This document shows positions 1-10,455 of a stretch of 64,000 bases of DNA, piece by piece; the stretch's first letter is position 1, and the number at the start of each line of letters is the position of its first letter. The stretch covers positions 52,540,761 through 52,604,760 of the forward strand of contig OZ024869.1 of NCBI GenBank assembly GCA_964017185.1, given 5' to 3'. This stretch comes from Rugalucina vietnamica (taxonomy: Eukaryota > Mollusca > Bivalvia > Lucinida > Lucinidae). The notes beneath the pieces were generated by a model. It had not been told where the DNA came from. It was given only the letters and a program-made list of their open reading frames with translations, and made no database searches. The position numbers and the translations under genes are program-made.

Positions 1-28
1 GATTAGAAATTGATGGACTCAGTTTATG

Positions 29-33
<5 letters not shown>

Positions 34-76
<43 letters not shown>
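34..76. repeat. (GATA)n microsatellite
   Basis: About eleven GATA units, followed by a broken unit. Similar GATA tails follow the LINE near 7343. Confidence 0.9.
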
Positions 77-77
<1 letters not shown>

Positions 78-940
78 TGCTAGATAGCATCAGTACCACT
101 TCAAGTAATGAACCGAGTGGACATGCCAGAGTGAGCGACATTGGGATGTTGACCTGAATCCGTTGTGCTTTATGACAACCAAAAATGGACCGGTTTAAGG
201 TTTACACCAGTTGAAATCTCTACCAAAATGTATCTTAATTTATATCCAACAACTGTTGTTTTACTATTGAATGAAAACTAAATCATACTTATAGCGATGT
301 ACACAAAGAAAATCATCTGAATTGAAGATCAAAGATTTCTTCTGCATTTCTGACTGTACGCAGAGTGTTGCATCTTAATTGGGTTTTAAGACATTTTAAT
401 TGAGTAAATACATAGATATGCTGCCTATCTGGAGCACTGATATTTGTTGCTAGACTTTAATTTTTGGTTTCTTTTTCAGCAAAGCTTTTAGAAAAGTTAT
501 AACTTGTGAAATTTGTATTTTATATATTGATCTAAGCAATTTTGTGCCTCTTTTGAGCTTCTGAAGAATTGTAAATAACAAAACAAGTTGTCAATTGTAT
601 CCACCTTTTCCTTTCCAGCTTTTAGCTTTAGCTTTCTCTCTTCTTCTTCCATATTTGCTCATTTATTCATTTCATTTTTCCTTTTCGTCATTTCCCAAAA
701 AAATGTCATCAGACACGAATGTACTTGAAATTGAACGAATGGTTTCCAGCCAGTCAGTCTCGTCACCGCAGGATACTGCAGGATACCATATGATACGTTT
801 ATCTGGACCATTAGCACAGTATCTGGACACATATTAGCAAATTCAGCTTGCTAGCATTTTCAGGCTGCTTTCCAATCCTTTTTTTCTCAATGAATTATGA
901 TTGATATTTAAGATTTCAAATGCAGACTTCAATTTCAATC
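77..940. other. No gene or element recognised
   Basis: AT-rich sequence. The 80-codon open stretch at 595-837 has no domain, no homology I recognise and pyrimidine-rich coding, so it is not called. Confidence 0.5.
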
Positions 941-1000
941 TGAATCTGAATCTGAATAGTTTATTGGTGACACGCCATGTTGAGTTTATTATCAATGACG
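941..1000 (-). mobile_element. 3' tail of a CR1-like LINE
   Basis: An (AATCTG)n stretch followed by AGTTTATTGGTGACACGCCA matches the 3' end of the LINE at 4438-4485, in the same orientation. Only the tail is left. Confidence 0.6.
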
Positions 1001-1326
1001 GGCATAAATGACAGAAAGAAAGAAGAAGAAAAAAGAAAAGAAATGGTAGTGAGCATTATATGTAAAAGAAGGTCAGTCAATAAAAAATGATCATTGCAAA
1101 TGTTTTGTCACATCTGAATATAGACTCGCACACTCAGCTGATGAGTACAATCTCAATGGAGCGAAACGTCTCTTCACCATTCCGAAGGTACTTTGAGCCT
1201 CGCGTCCATCCGTAAATCATTTGTATGTTTATGGTGGTGGATTACTTGTAAATAATTCCTCGAACTGAACTTTTAATTGTACGTGGCTCTTAACCTGTGA
1301 TGTGTATGTTTATCTAAAGTGTAAAA

Positions 1327-1497
1327 AAGTACAAGTAGGCAAAGATCAGGAAAAGGCGCAATCAGAAAAAGACTCCCACTCCAAAAACCAAGGTGGGAAA
1401 AAACCAAACTAACAATCAGGCACTTATACCATGAAAACATTTCGTAAGCCGAATGAGCATCTATTTTCCCAATAGGTGGCCACTCAGTTACCTTAAC
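1327..1497 (+). repeat. Interspersed repeat K, copy 1
   Basis: Begins AAGTAGGCAAAGATCAGG and ends near AGGTGGCCACTCA. About 90 percent like the copies at 7035-7198 and 53698-53850 (the latter reversed). Length about 165 bases; no A/B box seen, class unknown. Confidence 0.7.
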
Positions 1498-3137
1498 TTA
1501 ACTAGAAATATGCAAACATACATAAGGCGCCAACAGCAGTATCGACTTGGAACAATCAGTAACACAAAGTTACTGGCGGGTTTAAATCGATTTTACACGG
1601 CCGTAACCTCACCCTAAGCTTCTGCAGTGGTTCATAACATTTAGTTAGTTCTTCTGTCCTCGTGGTGAATCTCTAACTAGTAATATCATCAAGAACAAAC
1701 AAATAAATCATGATAAACATCCTGATGAATCAAAAACCAGGACTCACAGATTCAGTAAGCTGCCCGACGATGGAGATCCCTGGGCGCCAAATAACTTACT
1801 AACTCCGGAGCTAAAGAAAAACATCAGTTGGACCCCGGTGGGCCAAGCAACAGACAAGAAGCTCCGGCCCCAACCAACTAAAATAAATAGCTTTAAGTCG
1901 GGGCCATCATAGAGTCTGACGCCCGACCCACCGGCGTGCAATTAAAGAAGGCAGCATAGTTATCAACCGTGATTGGGTTAAAAACTAAGCATGCAGACTG
2001 TCGCATAACATTCAAGTTATCCTATACGTCTGTAACGTGTTATGATTTTTCTAAACTGAAAAGAAAAATCATTACTTCCTATAAGTTTCTTAAATTTGTA
2101 AACCAAGTCACCATAAAATTCTGGTTCCGAAAGACCCTCACTTAAAAGCGTCTTTAACCCAACATTATATTTGGAAATCAATTCATAGTGTCTACGATAA
2201 AATTTAGAAAAGGTTTTTCGAAGTTTATGATACCGATAGCCCTGTTGGAGAAGTTTGGCCGTTAAAGATTTATTTCGAGCGTTAAAGCTTTCTTAAGAAG
2301 ATTTTACTGGACTACTCCAGGTGTGCCTAGGAAGGCAGAATTAATACGGATACAATACAATACAATACAATACAATGGCGAGAATAAGCCGTTTTTACAC
2401 ATCGATTGTTTCACCTAGAATTCCATCGTTAATACAAAGTAATGCTCACCGACACTTGGCCATTGGACGTAACACACTTTTAACTTTCTAACAATCAAGT
2501 TTTCTCCACAAAATTCTGCATCTTCTTTTTTAACAGATTCGTTTTTCAGCTGTTTGTCAATCGTTTTCTCTCGTGTCGGGCCGTTTCCGGAACGAGCCGA
2601 ACACATATGCCGACGTTACGGAAACTGACGTCGAACATTAATTTACTCAAAGTTGTTGTTTATTAAAGCCATGTATAGAAGCAGATCTTGACGTTTAAAT
2701 TGTGTGCAGTTCAGTCCCCTTGTGACTATATATATATTGATTAAATCAGCCGTTGTCTAATTTAAGCACATTTTTGAACATAAAACGTAATTCAGCTTCA
2801 GTAAAGATATAGTAATAAGAACCACAATAGAAAAAAGTAAGTCAAACATACATGTACATGTAACAACAAGTACAATTAACCTGACATAATTCAGTAGACA
2901 TATAGGATAGAAGAATTCGGTAGTACTGAAAGAGGATGATCTTTTCATAAAATAAATAATTTTCTGGTTTGAACAATACGAAGACGACCTGAAGTGTCGT
3001 GCAGGGCTTTCTAGTGACAACCAACACTACCATCAGTAACCAACGCAGATGAAATCATAACGTTGGCATCAGGGGGCAACGTCCTCCCGGGAGCAAAATG
3101 CCATATGTCATTATGACAAGTTACAAATAAAATATAG
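1498..3137. other. Intergenic, no gene found
   Basis: Holds a (TACAA)n tract at about 2346-2376 and several short chance open frames without family features. 3011-3137 may be the left flank or outer part of the hammerhead element. Confidence 0.5.
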
Positions 3138-3140
3138 TAT

Positions 3141-3186
3141 GGACTATATTGCGCAATTTCGGGTAATGAACCCTCATCAGTAGCCC
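3141..3186 (-). ncRNA. Hammerhead ribozyme 1
   Basis: On the minus strand: stem I GGGCUA pairs with UAGUCC (one G-U), then core CUGAUGA, stem II GGGU-UCAUU-ACCC, core GAAA, then a palindromic stem III AUUGCGCAAU, with the predicted cut after the A that follows it. Every invariant core base is present. The very short palindromic stem III suggests action as a dimer, as in other animal type I hammerheads. Confidence 0.72.
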
Positions 3187-3515
3187 TTTTTAAACCGGCA
3201 ACGAACGCCAGACTATTGTGCTGCAATTTCGAGAATTAACACGAGGAGTCTAAATCAAAGACATATTCCTAAATTGGGTAAAATATTTTTAAACTTTGCT
3301 TAGAAGTAGGTTTCTAAACGTGAGTTTTTTTGAACACTCTGAATATCTTTACTGATCTCAAAGGGCCGAAATAAAAATATAATCTGCACTATGGATGATG
3401 TACGGGGAGACTTTTTACGGCCGACACACGGCACAACACCAGCTGCAGTAATAGCAAATAAAATATAAAGGTTTGATCCTTTGGAAGCAGTAAAACATTC
3501 AAAGGGAGATAGTAT

Positions 3516-3561
3516 GGACTATATTGCGCAATTTCGGGTAATGAACCCTCATCAGTAGCCC
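3516..3561 (-). ncRNA. Hammerhead ribozyme 2
   Basis: Identical to the fold at 3141-3186, same strand, 375 bases away. Confidence 0.72.
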
Positions 3562-3725
3562 TTTTTAAACCGGCAACGAACGCCAGACTATTGTGCTGCA
3601 ATTTCGAGAATTACAAGCCACTATTACAAAGAAATCGCACCCCACTGCCCTAATATAGCTTAGATAAGCTCCAAGATTATTTCTCTGACCGCATACCTAA
3701 AAAATTCCAATGCAGCTACCCTAAA

Positions 3726-4437
3726 ATGCCAGATTTTAACATAGACCTGAATGGTATTTTAAAACTTTTAGCAAATCTTAAACCGGATAAAGCCCCAGGT
3801 CCTGATGGAATTAAACCTGTTGTCCTAAAAGAACTTAGGGAGGAGATTGCACTAATCATCCAATTAGTATTCCAAAGGTCATTGACCACTGGAAAGATAC
3901 CTGCATAATGTTAGCCCGGTCTTCAAGAAGGGTAGTAAAAGTGATCCTGCCAATTATAGGCCCATCTCCTTGACATGCATATTGTGTAAGGTGATGGAGC
4001 ATATAATTGCATCAAAGCTTACACAACATTTCAATAAACATAATATCCTCTATGATCTCCAGCATGGTTTCAGGGAAAGGAGATCATGCGAAACACAACT
4101 TATTTAACTTGTTGAAGACCTGGGCAGGAAACTTGTAGAACGTAAGCAGGTAGACCTTGTCTTGCTTGACTTAAGCAAGGCATTTGACAAGGTCAGCCAT
4201 TCTAAACTTCTGTTCAAATTGTCCCAGCATGGAGTGAAAGGAGATACTCTAAATTGGATTAGAGTTTTCCTTGTGGGTCGAACCAGGGCCGTAGTGCTGG
4301 AGGGGGAGAGCTCATCTGAGGTCCCTGTGACATCGGGCGTGCCCCAGGGATCTGAACTTGGGCCTCTCCTCTTCCTGCTCTATATAAACGACCTACCACA
4401 AAACATCCAATCTCAGGTCAGACTTTTTGCCGATGAT
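3726..4437 (+). pseudogene. CR1-like reverse transcriptase, N-terminal part
   Basis: Frames at 3726-3908 and 4162-4437 carry the fingers/palm motifs up to the F-A-D-D catalytic box. A frame shift lies near 3905 and a stop near 4108. Confidence 0.75.
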
Positions 4438-5893
4438 CTGAATCTGAATCTGAATCTGAATAGTTTACTGGTGACACGCCAAATGACATTATTTCACCAG
4501 GGGGTTCGGATGGGGGAGAAATTAGTCCCTTGAACGCACGAGTGAAGCGAATTTGGACACACAGTCATCAGACATTTCAGCAGAGGAGACAAGTGAATCG
4601 GGGAGGTCATTCCAGTCCCTGATAGTCTGTGGAAAGAAACTACTTTTGTACGCTTCTTTGCTAGCTGAAGGTATCTGAAAAGCCAAAGAGTGTTGATTTC
4701 TACAACGGCTATTCTTTGGGATAAGGTCAGCTGTGGGTATTCTGGCTTTACCCTTTAGACCTTTGTATAGCAATATAAGTCTACTATCCTTCCTCCTTTT
4801 CTTAAGAGATTCCCATTTCAGTTGACCTAAAATGCCAGTCATGCTCCCAGTTTCAAAAACATAATTTCCCGTCACAAACCTTGCCGCACGATTTTCGACC
4901 TTTTCCAGTTCTTCCTGGAGGCCATGAGTGTGAGGGTCCCAAACTGAGCTTCCATATTCCAAGACCGGCCGCACCAGTCCTTTATAAGCTGCTTCTTTCA
5001 CATCTGGGGGACAAAAATACAAATTTCTCCTCAAGAATCCGAGAGTTCTGTTAGCCTTTGTACAAACATTGGATCTATGAGTATTCCATTTCAAATCATC
5101 TGTGATAGTTACACCCAGGTATTTTATGCTTTCAACGTTTTCCAGTAAAGTGCCATCAAGGGTGTAGTTAGCCTGTATCTTACTAGACCGTTTATTTGTC
5201 AGCTGCATCATGTTGCATTTGACGGGTTGAAATCTCATTCCCCATTTTCTAGCCCAACTGCCTAAGCGATCAATGTCTCTTTGAAGTTTCAATGTATCCT
5301 CTTCATTCTTGATTTCACGATAGCAAACACAATCATCAGCAAAGAGTCTTATTTCAGACTCGATGTCTGCTGAGATGTCATTTATATACAAGGAAAACAG
5401 CAAGGGGCCGAGAACGGTGCCCTGAGGGACACCCGACACAACTGGAGCCCAATCCGATTTAATACCATTAACCACTACCCTTTGTTGTCTGAAACAAAGG
5501 AAAGCATTTATCCAATTCAGTGTTGTTCCACCTATTCCATAGCTGAACAATTTGCTTTTAAGGAGTTCATGAGGAGGAGTATCGAAAGCCTTTTCAAAAT
5601 CGAGTATAAAAGTGTCGACCTGGCCTTTTTTGTCTAAGATTTTGGCCCAGTCATTTATCACTGTAGTCAACTGAGTTTCACAGCTATGCCATTTCCTAAA
5701 TGCGTGTTGCCTGTCCGACAAGAGTTCATGTTCATCAAGATGGGCCATAATATTAGAGCATACAATATGTTCAAGAAGCTTACAAGGAATGCATGTCAAA
5801 GAAACAGAGCGGTAATTGCGGGCAAGTGACCTGTCGCCCTTCTTAAACAGGGGGCAAATATTAGCAAGAGACCATTCTTTAGGAATTTCACCT
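4438..5893 (-). mobile_element. 5'-truncated CR1-like LINE nested in the first LINE
   Basis: Inserted head-to-tail against its host exactly inside the F-A-D-D box. GAT flanks both sides (4435-4437, 5894-5896), a minimal target duplication. The 3' end on the left shows an (ATTCAG)n tail on its own strand, typical of CR1 elements that end in short repeats rather than poly(A). Confidence 0.82.
4522..5893 (-). CDS. Reverse transcriptase of the nested CR1-like LINE (partial)
   Basis: An open frame of about 457 codons from the truncation point to a stop at 4522. It has L-D-F-E-K-A-F-D, V-S-G-V-P-Q-G-T-V-L-G-P, L-F-A-D-D and Y-L-G-V-T, then a C-terminal W-N-D-L-P. The catalytic aspartates are present. 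The endonuclease and any ORF1 are missing through 5' truncation, so it cannot move itself. The lack of stops suggests a fairly recent insertion. Confidence 0.82.
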
Positions 5894-6375
5894 GATACGG
5901 CTGTCTATCTGACAGTTGGTTCCTCCGATGATAAGGACATCCTTCAAGCCGACCTTGATACACTACAAATATGGGAACGAGCCTGGGACATGGAGTTTAA
6001 CCCAAGCAAATGTCAGGTACTCCACATTTCAACGTCTAAACCACTGAATACCCAGTATACCCTCCATGGTCAGGTGCTTGAATAAACCAACACAGCTAAG
6101 TATCTTGGTGTAACTCTGTCCAAGGACCTCAGCTGGAATGAACAAATCAACTCTATTACTGCTAAAGCAAACAGAACATTAGGATTTGTCAAAAGAAATG
6201 TAAAAACTAAAAATTAAAAAGTAAAAGAACTGGCCTATAAAACATTAGTACGTCCCCAGGTCGAATATGCTTCCCCTGTTTGGTCCCCCCCCCCCACACT
6301 AAAGAAATTGAAATGATTCAGAGAAGAGCATCTAGATGCGTAAAATACAATTTCTCCTCCTATGAAAGTGTTACT

Positions 6376-6690
6376 ATTTTTCTTTTGTATTTTTCTTTTG
6401 ATCCTTTGAGATCAGTGAAAATATTTGGAGTATTTCAAATATATCATACGTTAAGAATCACCATCTTAACAGAATTTTGAATTTTGGCCTCTTTGGGAAT
6501 ATTCGTCTTTGATTTAGACTATACTGGTGTAAACTTTGGAAATTGCAGCTATCATGAATGTCTGGCTTTCGCTGCCAGTTTTGTAAAGGGTCACTGATGA
6601 AGGTGCATTACCCGAAATTGTACAATATGGCCCACCTTTTCTCTTTGAATGTTTTTACTGCTTCCAAAGGATCTAACAATTATATTTTAT
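6376..6690 (+). mobile_element. Single retrozyme-like monomer inserted in a LINE
   Basis: 315 bases, diverged copy of the unit at 3138-3613, opposite strand. It splits the reverse-transcriptase reading frame of the LINE between E-S-V-T and D-M-L. TTACT at 6371-6375 and 6691-6695 is a 5-bp target duplication. Confidence 0.65.
6588..6633 (+). ncRNA. Hammerhead ribozyme 3, diverged
   Basis: Stem I is GGGUCA with UGGCCC, still fully paired although both strands differ from the other copies. Core CUGAUGA and GAAA are intact. Stem II keeps GGU/ACC but its first pair is A-C. Stem III is AUUGUACAAU, again palindromic. The paired changes support a real RNA fold. Confidence 0.65.
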
Positions 6691-7034
6691 TTACTGACAT
6701 GTTGTGTGAGCTTGGTTGGAGATCTCTTGCAAATAGACGAATTGATGCCCGAATGATACTACTGTACAAGATTATACATGGATACGTAGCAATAGAACTA
6801 CCAACATACTTTGAGAGACACATAAAATACACTCGTCACATGCACCCTCTTGTGTATAAGCAGATTCATACAGCTGTCAGTTATTATCAGCACTCTTTTT
6901 ATCCTGCATCAATAGTCCTCTGGAACAGACTTCCTTCAGAGGTTGTCCTATTGGAAGATCTTGACTCCTTCAGAAATGGAGTCTGTAAGATCAATCACTT
7001 GTCACCTTAAATTTCATACACTGTTTTTAAAAAG

Positions 7035-7198
7035 TTACAAGTAGGCAAAGATCAGGAAAAGGCGCAATCAGAAAAAGATTCCCACTCCAAAAACCGAGGT
7101 GGGAAAAAAACCAAACTAACAGTCAGGTACTTATACCATGAAACATATCGTAAGCCGAATGAGCAGCTATTTTCCCAATAGGTGGCCACTCATCTTTT
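7035..7198 (+). repeat. Interspersed repeat K, copy 2
   Basis: Same sequence as 1327-1497; it interrupts the 3' region of the host LINE. Confidence 0.7.
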
Positions 7199-7599
7199 AA
7201 TCTCACATCTTCTTCACTAACACTTTTATCTTTTATCAAGTCTCACTATTGCACTTTTTATATCCTACAATCTTTCTTTTATTCATGCACTGATAGCGCA
7301 ACTGCACATAATACTCGAAAGAGGGTGCTGCAGTATGAAAAGATAGATAGATACTCCAAACTTAAAACAAAACCTTTTATTACCCAACATACTATATAAA
7401 GAGAAATAAAACATTTCAGGCTGTTTTTTTAACAATTTTAGTTAAACCCAGTTTAAACCAGTTTCAATGAACTGTTTCATGTCATGTGACGAACTGTTTC
7501 ATGTGCAACAGTTTTTACTGTTTCCCAGTCAAGTGACATGTTTTGCATGCTTTTATACTGCATGCTTTTATACTGCATGTATACCTGCAAATATTGTCA

Positions 7600-7990
7600 A
7601 ACAAAAAGTAATCAAAAGCAAACAACAAACAAATAAATCAAACAAACAAACAAAACATATGACCAAACAAACAAAAACAAGCACACAAACAAACATAAAA
7701 CAAACAATTCAAACCAAGCATTAATCACAAATAAGCACATGAAATAATCTAAGAAAACAGAAACAAAAAACTAACAAAACAAACAAAAAACAAACAAGCA
7801 AAACAAACAAAAATGGAATAAAACACAACAAACAAACAATCATACAAACAAAAAATGAACCAAAGAAACAAACAGGATAAACAAAACAAAAACAGTAAAA
7901 TAAGCAAACAAGTAAATCAACTTAAGTGCCAAACCTTCAAGCAAGTAAACAAACAAGCAAATCAGAATCAAACAAGCAAACATGAGCTGT
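7600..7990. repeat. (AAAC)n low-complexity tract
   Basis: Repeated AAACAAAC with drift. Open frames here are simple-repeat artefacts. Confidence 0.85.
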
Positions 7991-8110
7991 ACAACAAAAC
8001 CAGGATATGAGCATGTTTCAACCTTATTTTCACTTTTAACATTTAATGTTACAACCAGTCTTATCATAATATAGTATGTGTATGGTATTAAGTTTGAGTT
8101 GGGTAATAAA

Positions 8111-8285
8111 ACAACTATTTCAAACCTTCCTGTGTGACAGTCATAACTATCACCCCTCGGAGCTGTGGATGACCTGATAAACTGTTGCCCTCGGCCTTCG
8201 GCCTCGGGCAACAGTTCATCGGGTCATCCACAGCACCTCGGGGTGATAGTTTTGACTGTCACACAGGAAGGTATGAAATAGTTGT
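8111..8285. repeat. Near-perfect 175-base palindrome
   Basis: Two arms of about 85 bases around a GGCCTTCGGCC centre at 8198; the arms start AACTATTTCA and end TGAAATAGTT. Likely a fold-back transposable element. No coding. Confidence 0.85.
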
Positions 8286-8848
8286 ATAATACTTTATCGT
8301 ATTTTTTTCTATTTTACATTCTTCCCTAATTTTTGTTCAAATACGTCTGTTTTAATAAAAGATATGATGAAAACTTAATTTTCTGGTCTTATTAAAAAGA
8401 TTAGTCCACCGAAGCCCATTAAATGTTTTGTCCGCTATGTGCAGATGTGTGTTTTATGAAACGCGATTTTCAAACAAATCTGCAAAAAGAACACTGTTTA
8501 TAAAATTTCCTCACATCTTCAAATACATGTAAATGCATGGCTCTATCTTAACGTCCTCAACTGTTTCTCAAATAAAAAAAGAACACCACATTTTTATATC
8601 GACACAAGTAGAGTATATAAAGATGAGTATATAAAAGAAAAGTGTATGTAGACTGTAAAATCCATATTGTATCAGTGTTATAAATAGATGCCGAGTTGTA
8701 TATGGGCCGAGTTTGTCATGGGACGAGTTTGTATGGGCCAGGTTTGTCATGGGCCGAGTTTGTTATGGGCCGAGTTGTCTAGTCATCCGCACCGTAGACG
8801 ATGCGCTTCGTAACAAGTCGTTTCGGTCAAACTACTTTTATTATTAAT

Positions 8849-9028
8849 GGCTACGTTCGGGGTTCTCCCAACGGTAAAATCTGCAAATCTACCAATGGTA
8901 CTGTTGGTACCATTTTTACCAATGGTAACCAGAAAACAGTGGCTACGTTCGGGGTTCTCCCAACGGTAGAATCTGCAAATCTACCAATGGTACTGTTGGT
9001 ACCATTTTTACCAATGGTAACCAGAAAA
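8849..9028. repeat. 92-base tandem duplication with CCAAT-type palindromes
   Basis: The segment starting GGCTACGTTCGGGG at 8849 recurs at 8941 almost unchanged. Each unit has ACCAATGGTA and TACCAATGGTAA arms, joining the larger 420-base block that follows. The outer CTACGTTCGG at the left and the ACTACGAACG near 9853 at the right suggest that the whole 8849-9867 stretch may have been an inverted-repeat element. Confidence 0.7.
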
Positions 9029-9866
9029 CCCTGAACGCTTTTCTGCTGCCAATGGTACCATTGGTACCAACGGTACCATTGGTAGGTCACATGGTGGAAT
9101 TTTTTATCATATTGATCAAAACACCTCACTTGTTTTTGTCTTTCTTATTTACTTCATGTATATTGTGTTATTTGTAACATTTCAATTTGCATGTATGACA
9201 AAAGTATTGCTTATTTATGAAATTCATTATATATTTTTAGGCTCGCCATATTGAATCACGTGACTTTTCCCGCGTTGGTAGAATTGCCCACGCTGTAGTC
9301 TGTCTGCAGCATTTGCTGCCGTATGTTGGTAACATTGGTACCATTGTTACCAATGGCATTACCAATGGTACCATTGGTAAAACCTTGAACGGAATTTGTC
9401 TACCAATGGTACCATTTTTACCACTGGAAAAAACTACGAACGCACGCCCTGAACGCTTTTTTTTGCTGCCAATGGTACCATTGGCACCAACGGTACCATT
9501 GGTAGGTCACATGGTGGAATTTTTTATCATATTGATCAATACACCTCACTTGTTTTTGTCTTTCTTATTTACTTCATGTATATTGTGTTATTTGTAACAT
9601 TTCAGTTTGCATGTATGACAAAAGTATTGCTTATTTATGAAATTCATTATATATTTTTAAGCTCGCCATATTGAATCACGTGACTTTTCCCGCGTTGGTA
9701 GAATTGCCCACGCTGTAGTCTGTCTGCAGCATTTGCTGCCGTATGTTGGTAACATTGGTACCATTGGTACCAATGGTATTACCAATGGTACCATTGGTAA
9801 AACCTCGAACGGAATTTGTCTACCAATGGTACCATTTTTACCATTGGAAAAAACTACGAACGCACG
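9029..9866 (+). promoter_or_regulatory. Tandemly duplicated block with promoter-like motifs upstream of the RhoGAP gene
   Basis: Two units, 9029-9446 and 9447-9866, repeat at a 420-base offset with few differences. Each holds, within 31 bases, a YY1-like CGCCATATTG (9244, 9664), a TCACGTGA E-box (9256, 9676) and an E2F-like TTTTCCCGCG (9265, 9685). Each also carries many ACCAATGGT half sites, often joined as the 18-base palindrome ACCAATGGTACCATTGGT. The block lies 0.6-1.4 kb before the RhoGAP start codon on the same strand. The motif match is direct; promoter activity is inferred. Confidence 0.45.
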
Positions 9867-9869
9867 CAT

Positions 9870-10455
9870 TATTATTTTGAGCGAAGCGAAATGTAGTATA
9901 GATTTGCATAGGCTTTTATGTCATTTTTCTCCCATAATCTTTGAATTACTTGAACATTCGGTGAACATCCAAATAAATGATTAAAATGTGATTTGAGGCG
10001 ATATTTACCTATGTAGCATTTTTTTTCGTTTCGGCTAAAATTGATTCCTAGAATTACACAAGGGCAAAGTAAGACCTTCCGGATATGATGGGATACTTGA
10101 GAAGAAATTTAGTCATTTTTGCCATAAAATCTAGCTTAGATGATGGTTGTTGTCATGTTTAAAAATCTATAGATTTAGCAATATGTTTTTGAAAATCATG
10201 TAACTCTACTTTAATGATTGGTTTAAACCCAGAACGGCGTTTCAAGCTTATATTTTCCGCCACTGATACGACCCAGGAAATTAAGAACTGTCAAACTTGT
10301 CTTGAGTCTGAGAAAAAATCAGTGTGGCATTTTATGATTTGAAGTCATGACTTTTGACGATTAGCAGAACCATTCAAATGGCATGTTTCATCTATTGCAT
10401 TGCATTTCCACAATGAAGAACAGTTGCGCATAGCCTAAATATTTCTGAGCAAAAT
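9870..10455. other. Upstream region of the RhoGAP gene
   Basis: No TATA box, repeat or exon is evident. It probably holds 5' UTR or an upstream intron, but no start site can be placed. Confidence 0.4.

Larger units (their letters stand above)
3138..3613 (-). mobile_element. Retrozyme-like element with two hammerhead-bearing direct repeats
   Basis: A block of about 102 bases at 3138-3239 is repeated at 3512-3613, 375 bases apart. Each block holds a complete hammerhead fold on the minus strand. The unique part between them is collinear with the single monomer at 6376-6690. One unit bounded by ribozyme-bearing repeats is the layout known for animal retrozymes, non-coding retroelements spread through circular RNA; that assignment is inferred from structure. 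Confidence 0.6.
5894..7010 (+). pseudogene. CR1-like reverse transcriptase, C-terminal part
   Basis: Continues directly after F-A-D-D with T-A-V-Y-L-T-V, has the L-V-R-P-Q-V-E-Y-A-S thumb motif near 6250 and a C-terminal W-N-R-L-P-S-E-V-V near 6920. It is interrupted by the 315-base insert and several stops. Confidence 0.72.
3618..7340 (+). mobile_element. Broken CR1-like LINE
   Basis: Fragments of one reverse transcriptase in order: P-D-K-A-P-G-P-D-G (3780), L-D-L-S-K-A-F-D (4162), S-G-V-P-Q-G-S-E-L-G-P (4330), L-F-A-D-D (4425), then after a nested LINE T-A-V-Y-L-T-V (5897), N-P-S-K-C (6000), Y-L-G-V-T (6100) and, after the retrozyme insert, L-G-W-R-S-L up to 7008. In-frame stops (4108, 6083, 6217) and insertions make it dead. 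A 3' region with GATA tail ends near 7350. Flank-to-flank reading restores one coherent element. Confidence 0.8.

Noticed and set aside
595-837. 80-codon open frame
   Set aside because: Pyrimidine-rich low-complexity sequence, no domain, no splice or neighbour support.
3011-3601. Two similar minus-strand open frames of about 70 codons
   Set aside because: They lie over the hammerhead repeats. The similarity comes from the repeated RNA element, and the diverged third copy does not keep the frame.
9313-9984. Repeated open frames in the 420-base duplication
   Set aside because: They are translations of the ACCAATGGT palindromes; both strands are open for the same reason.
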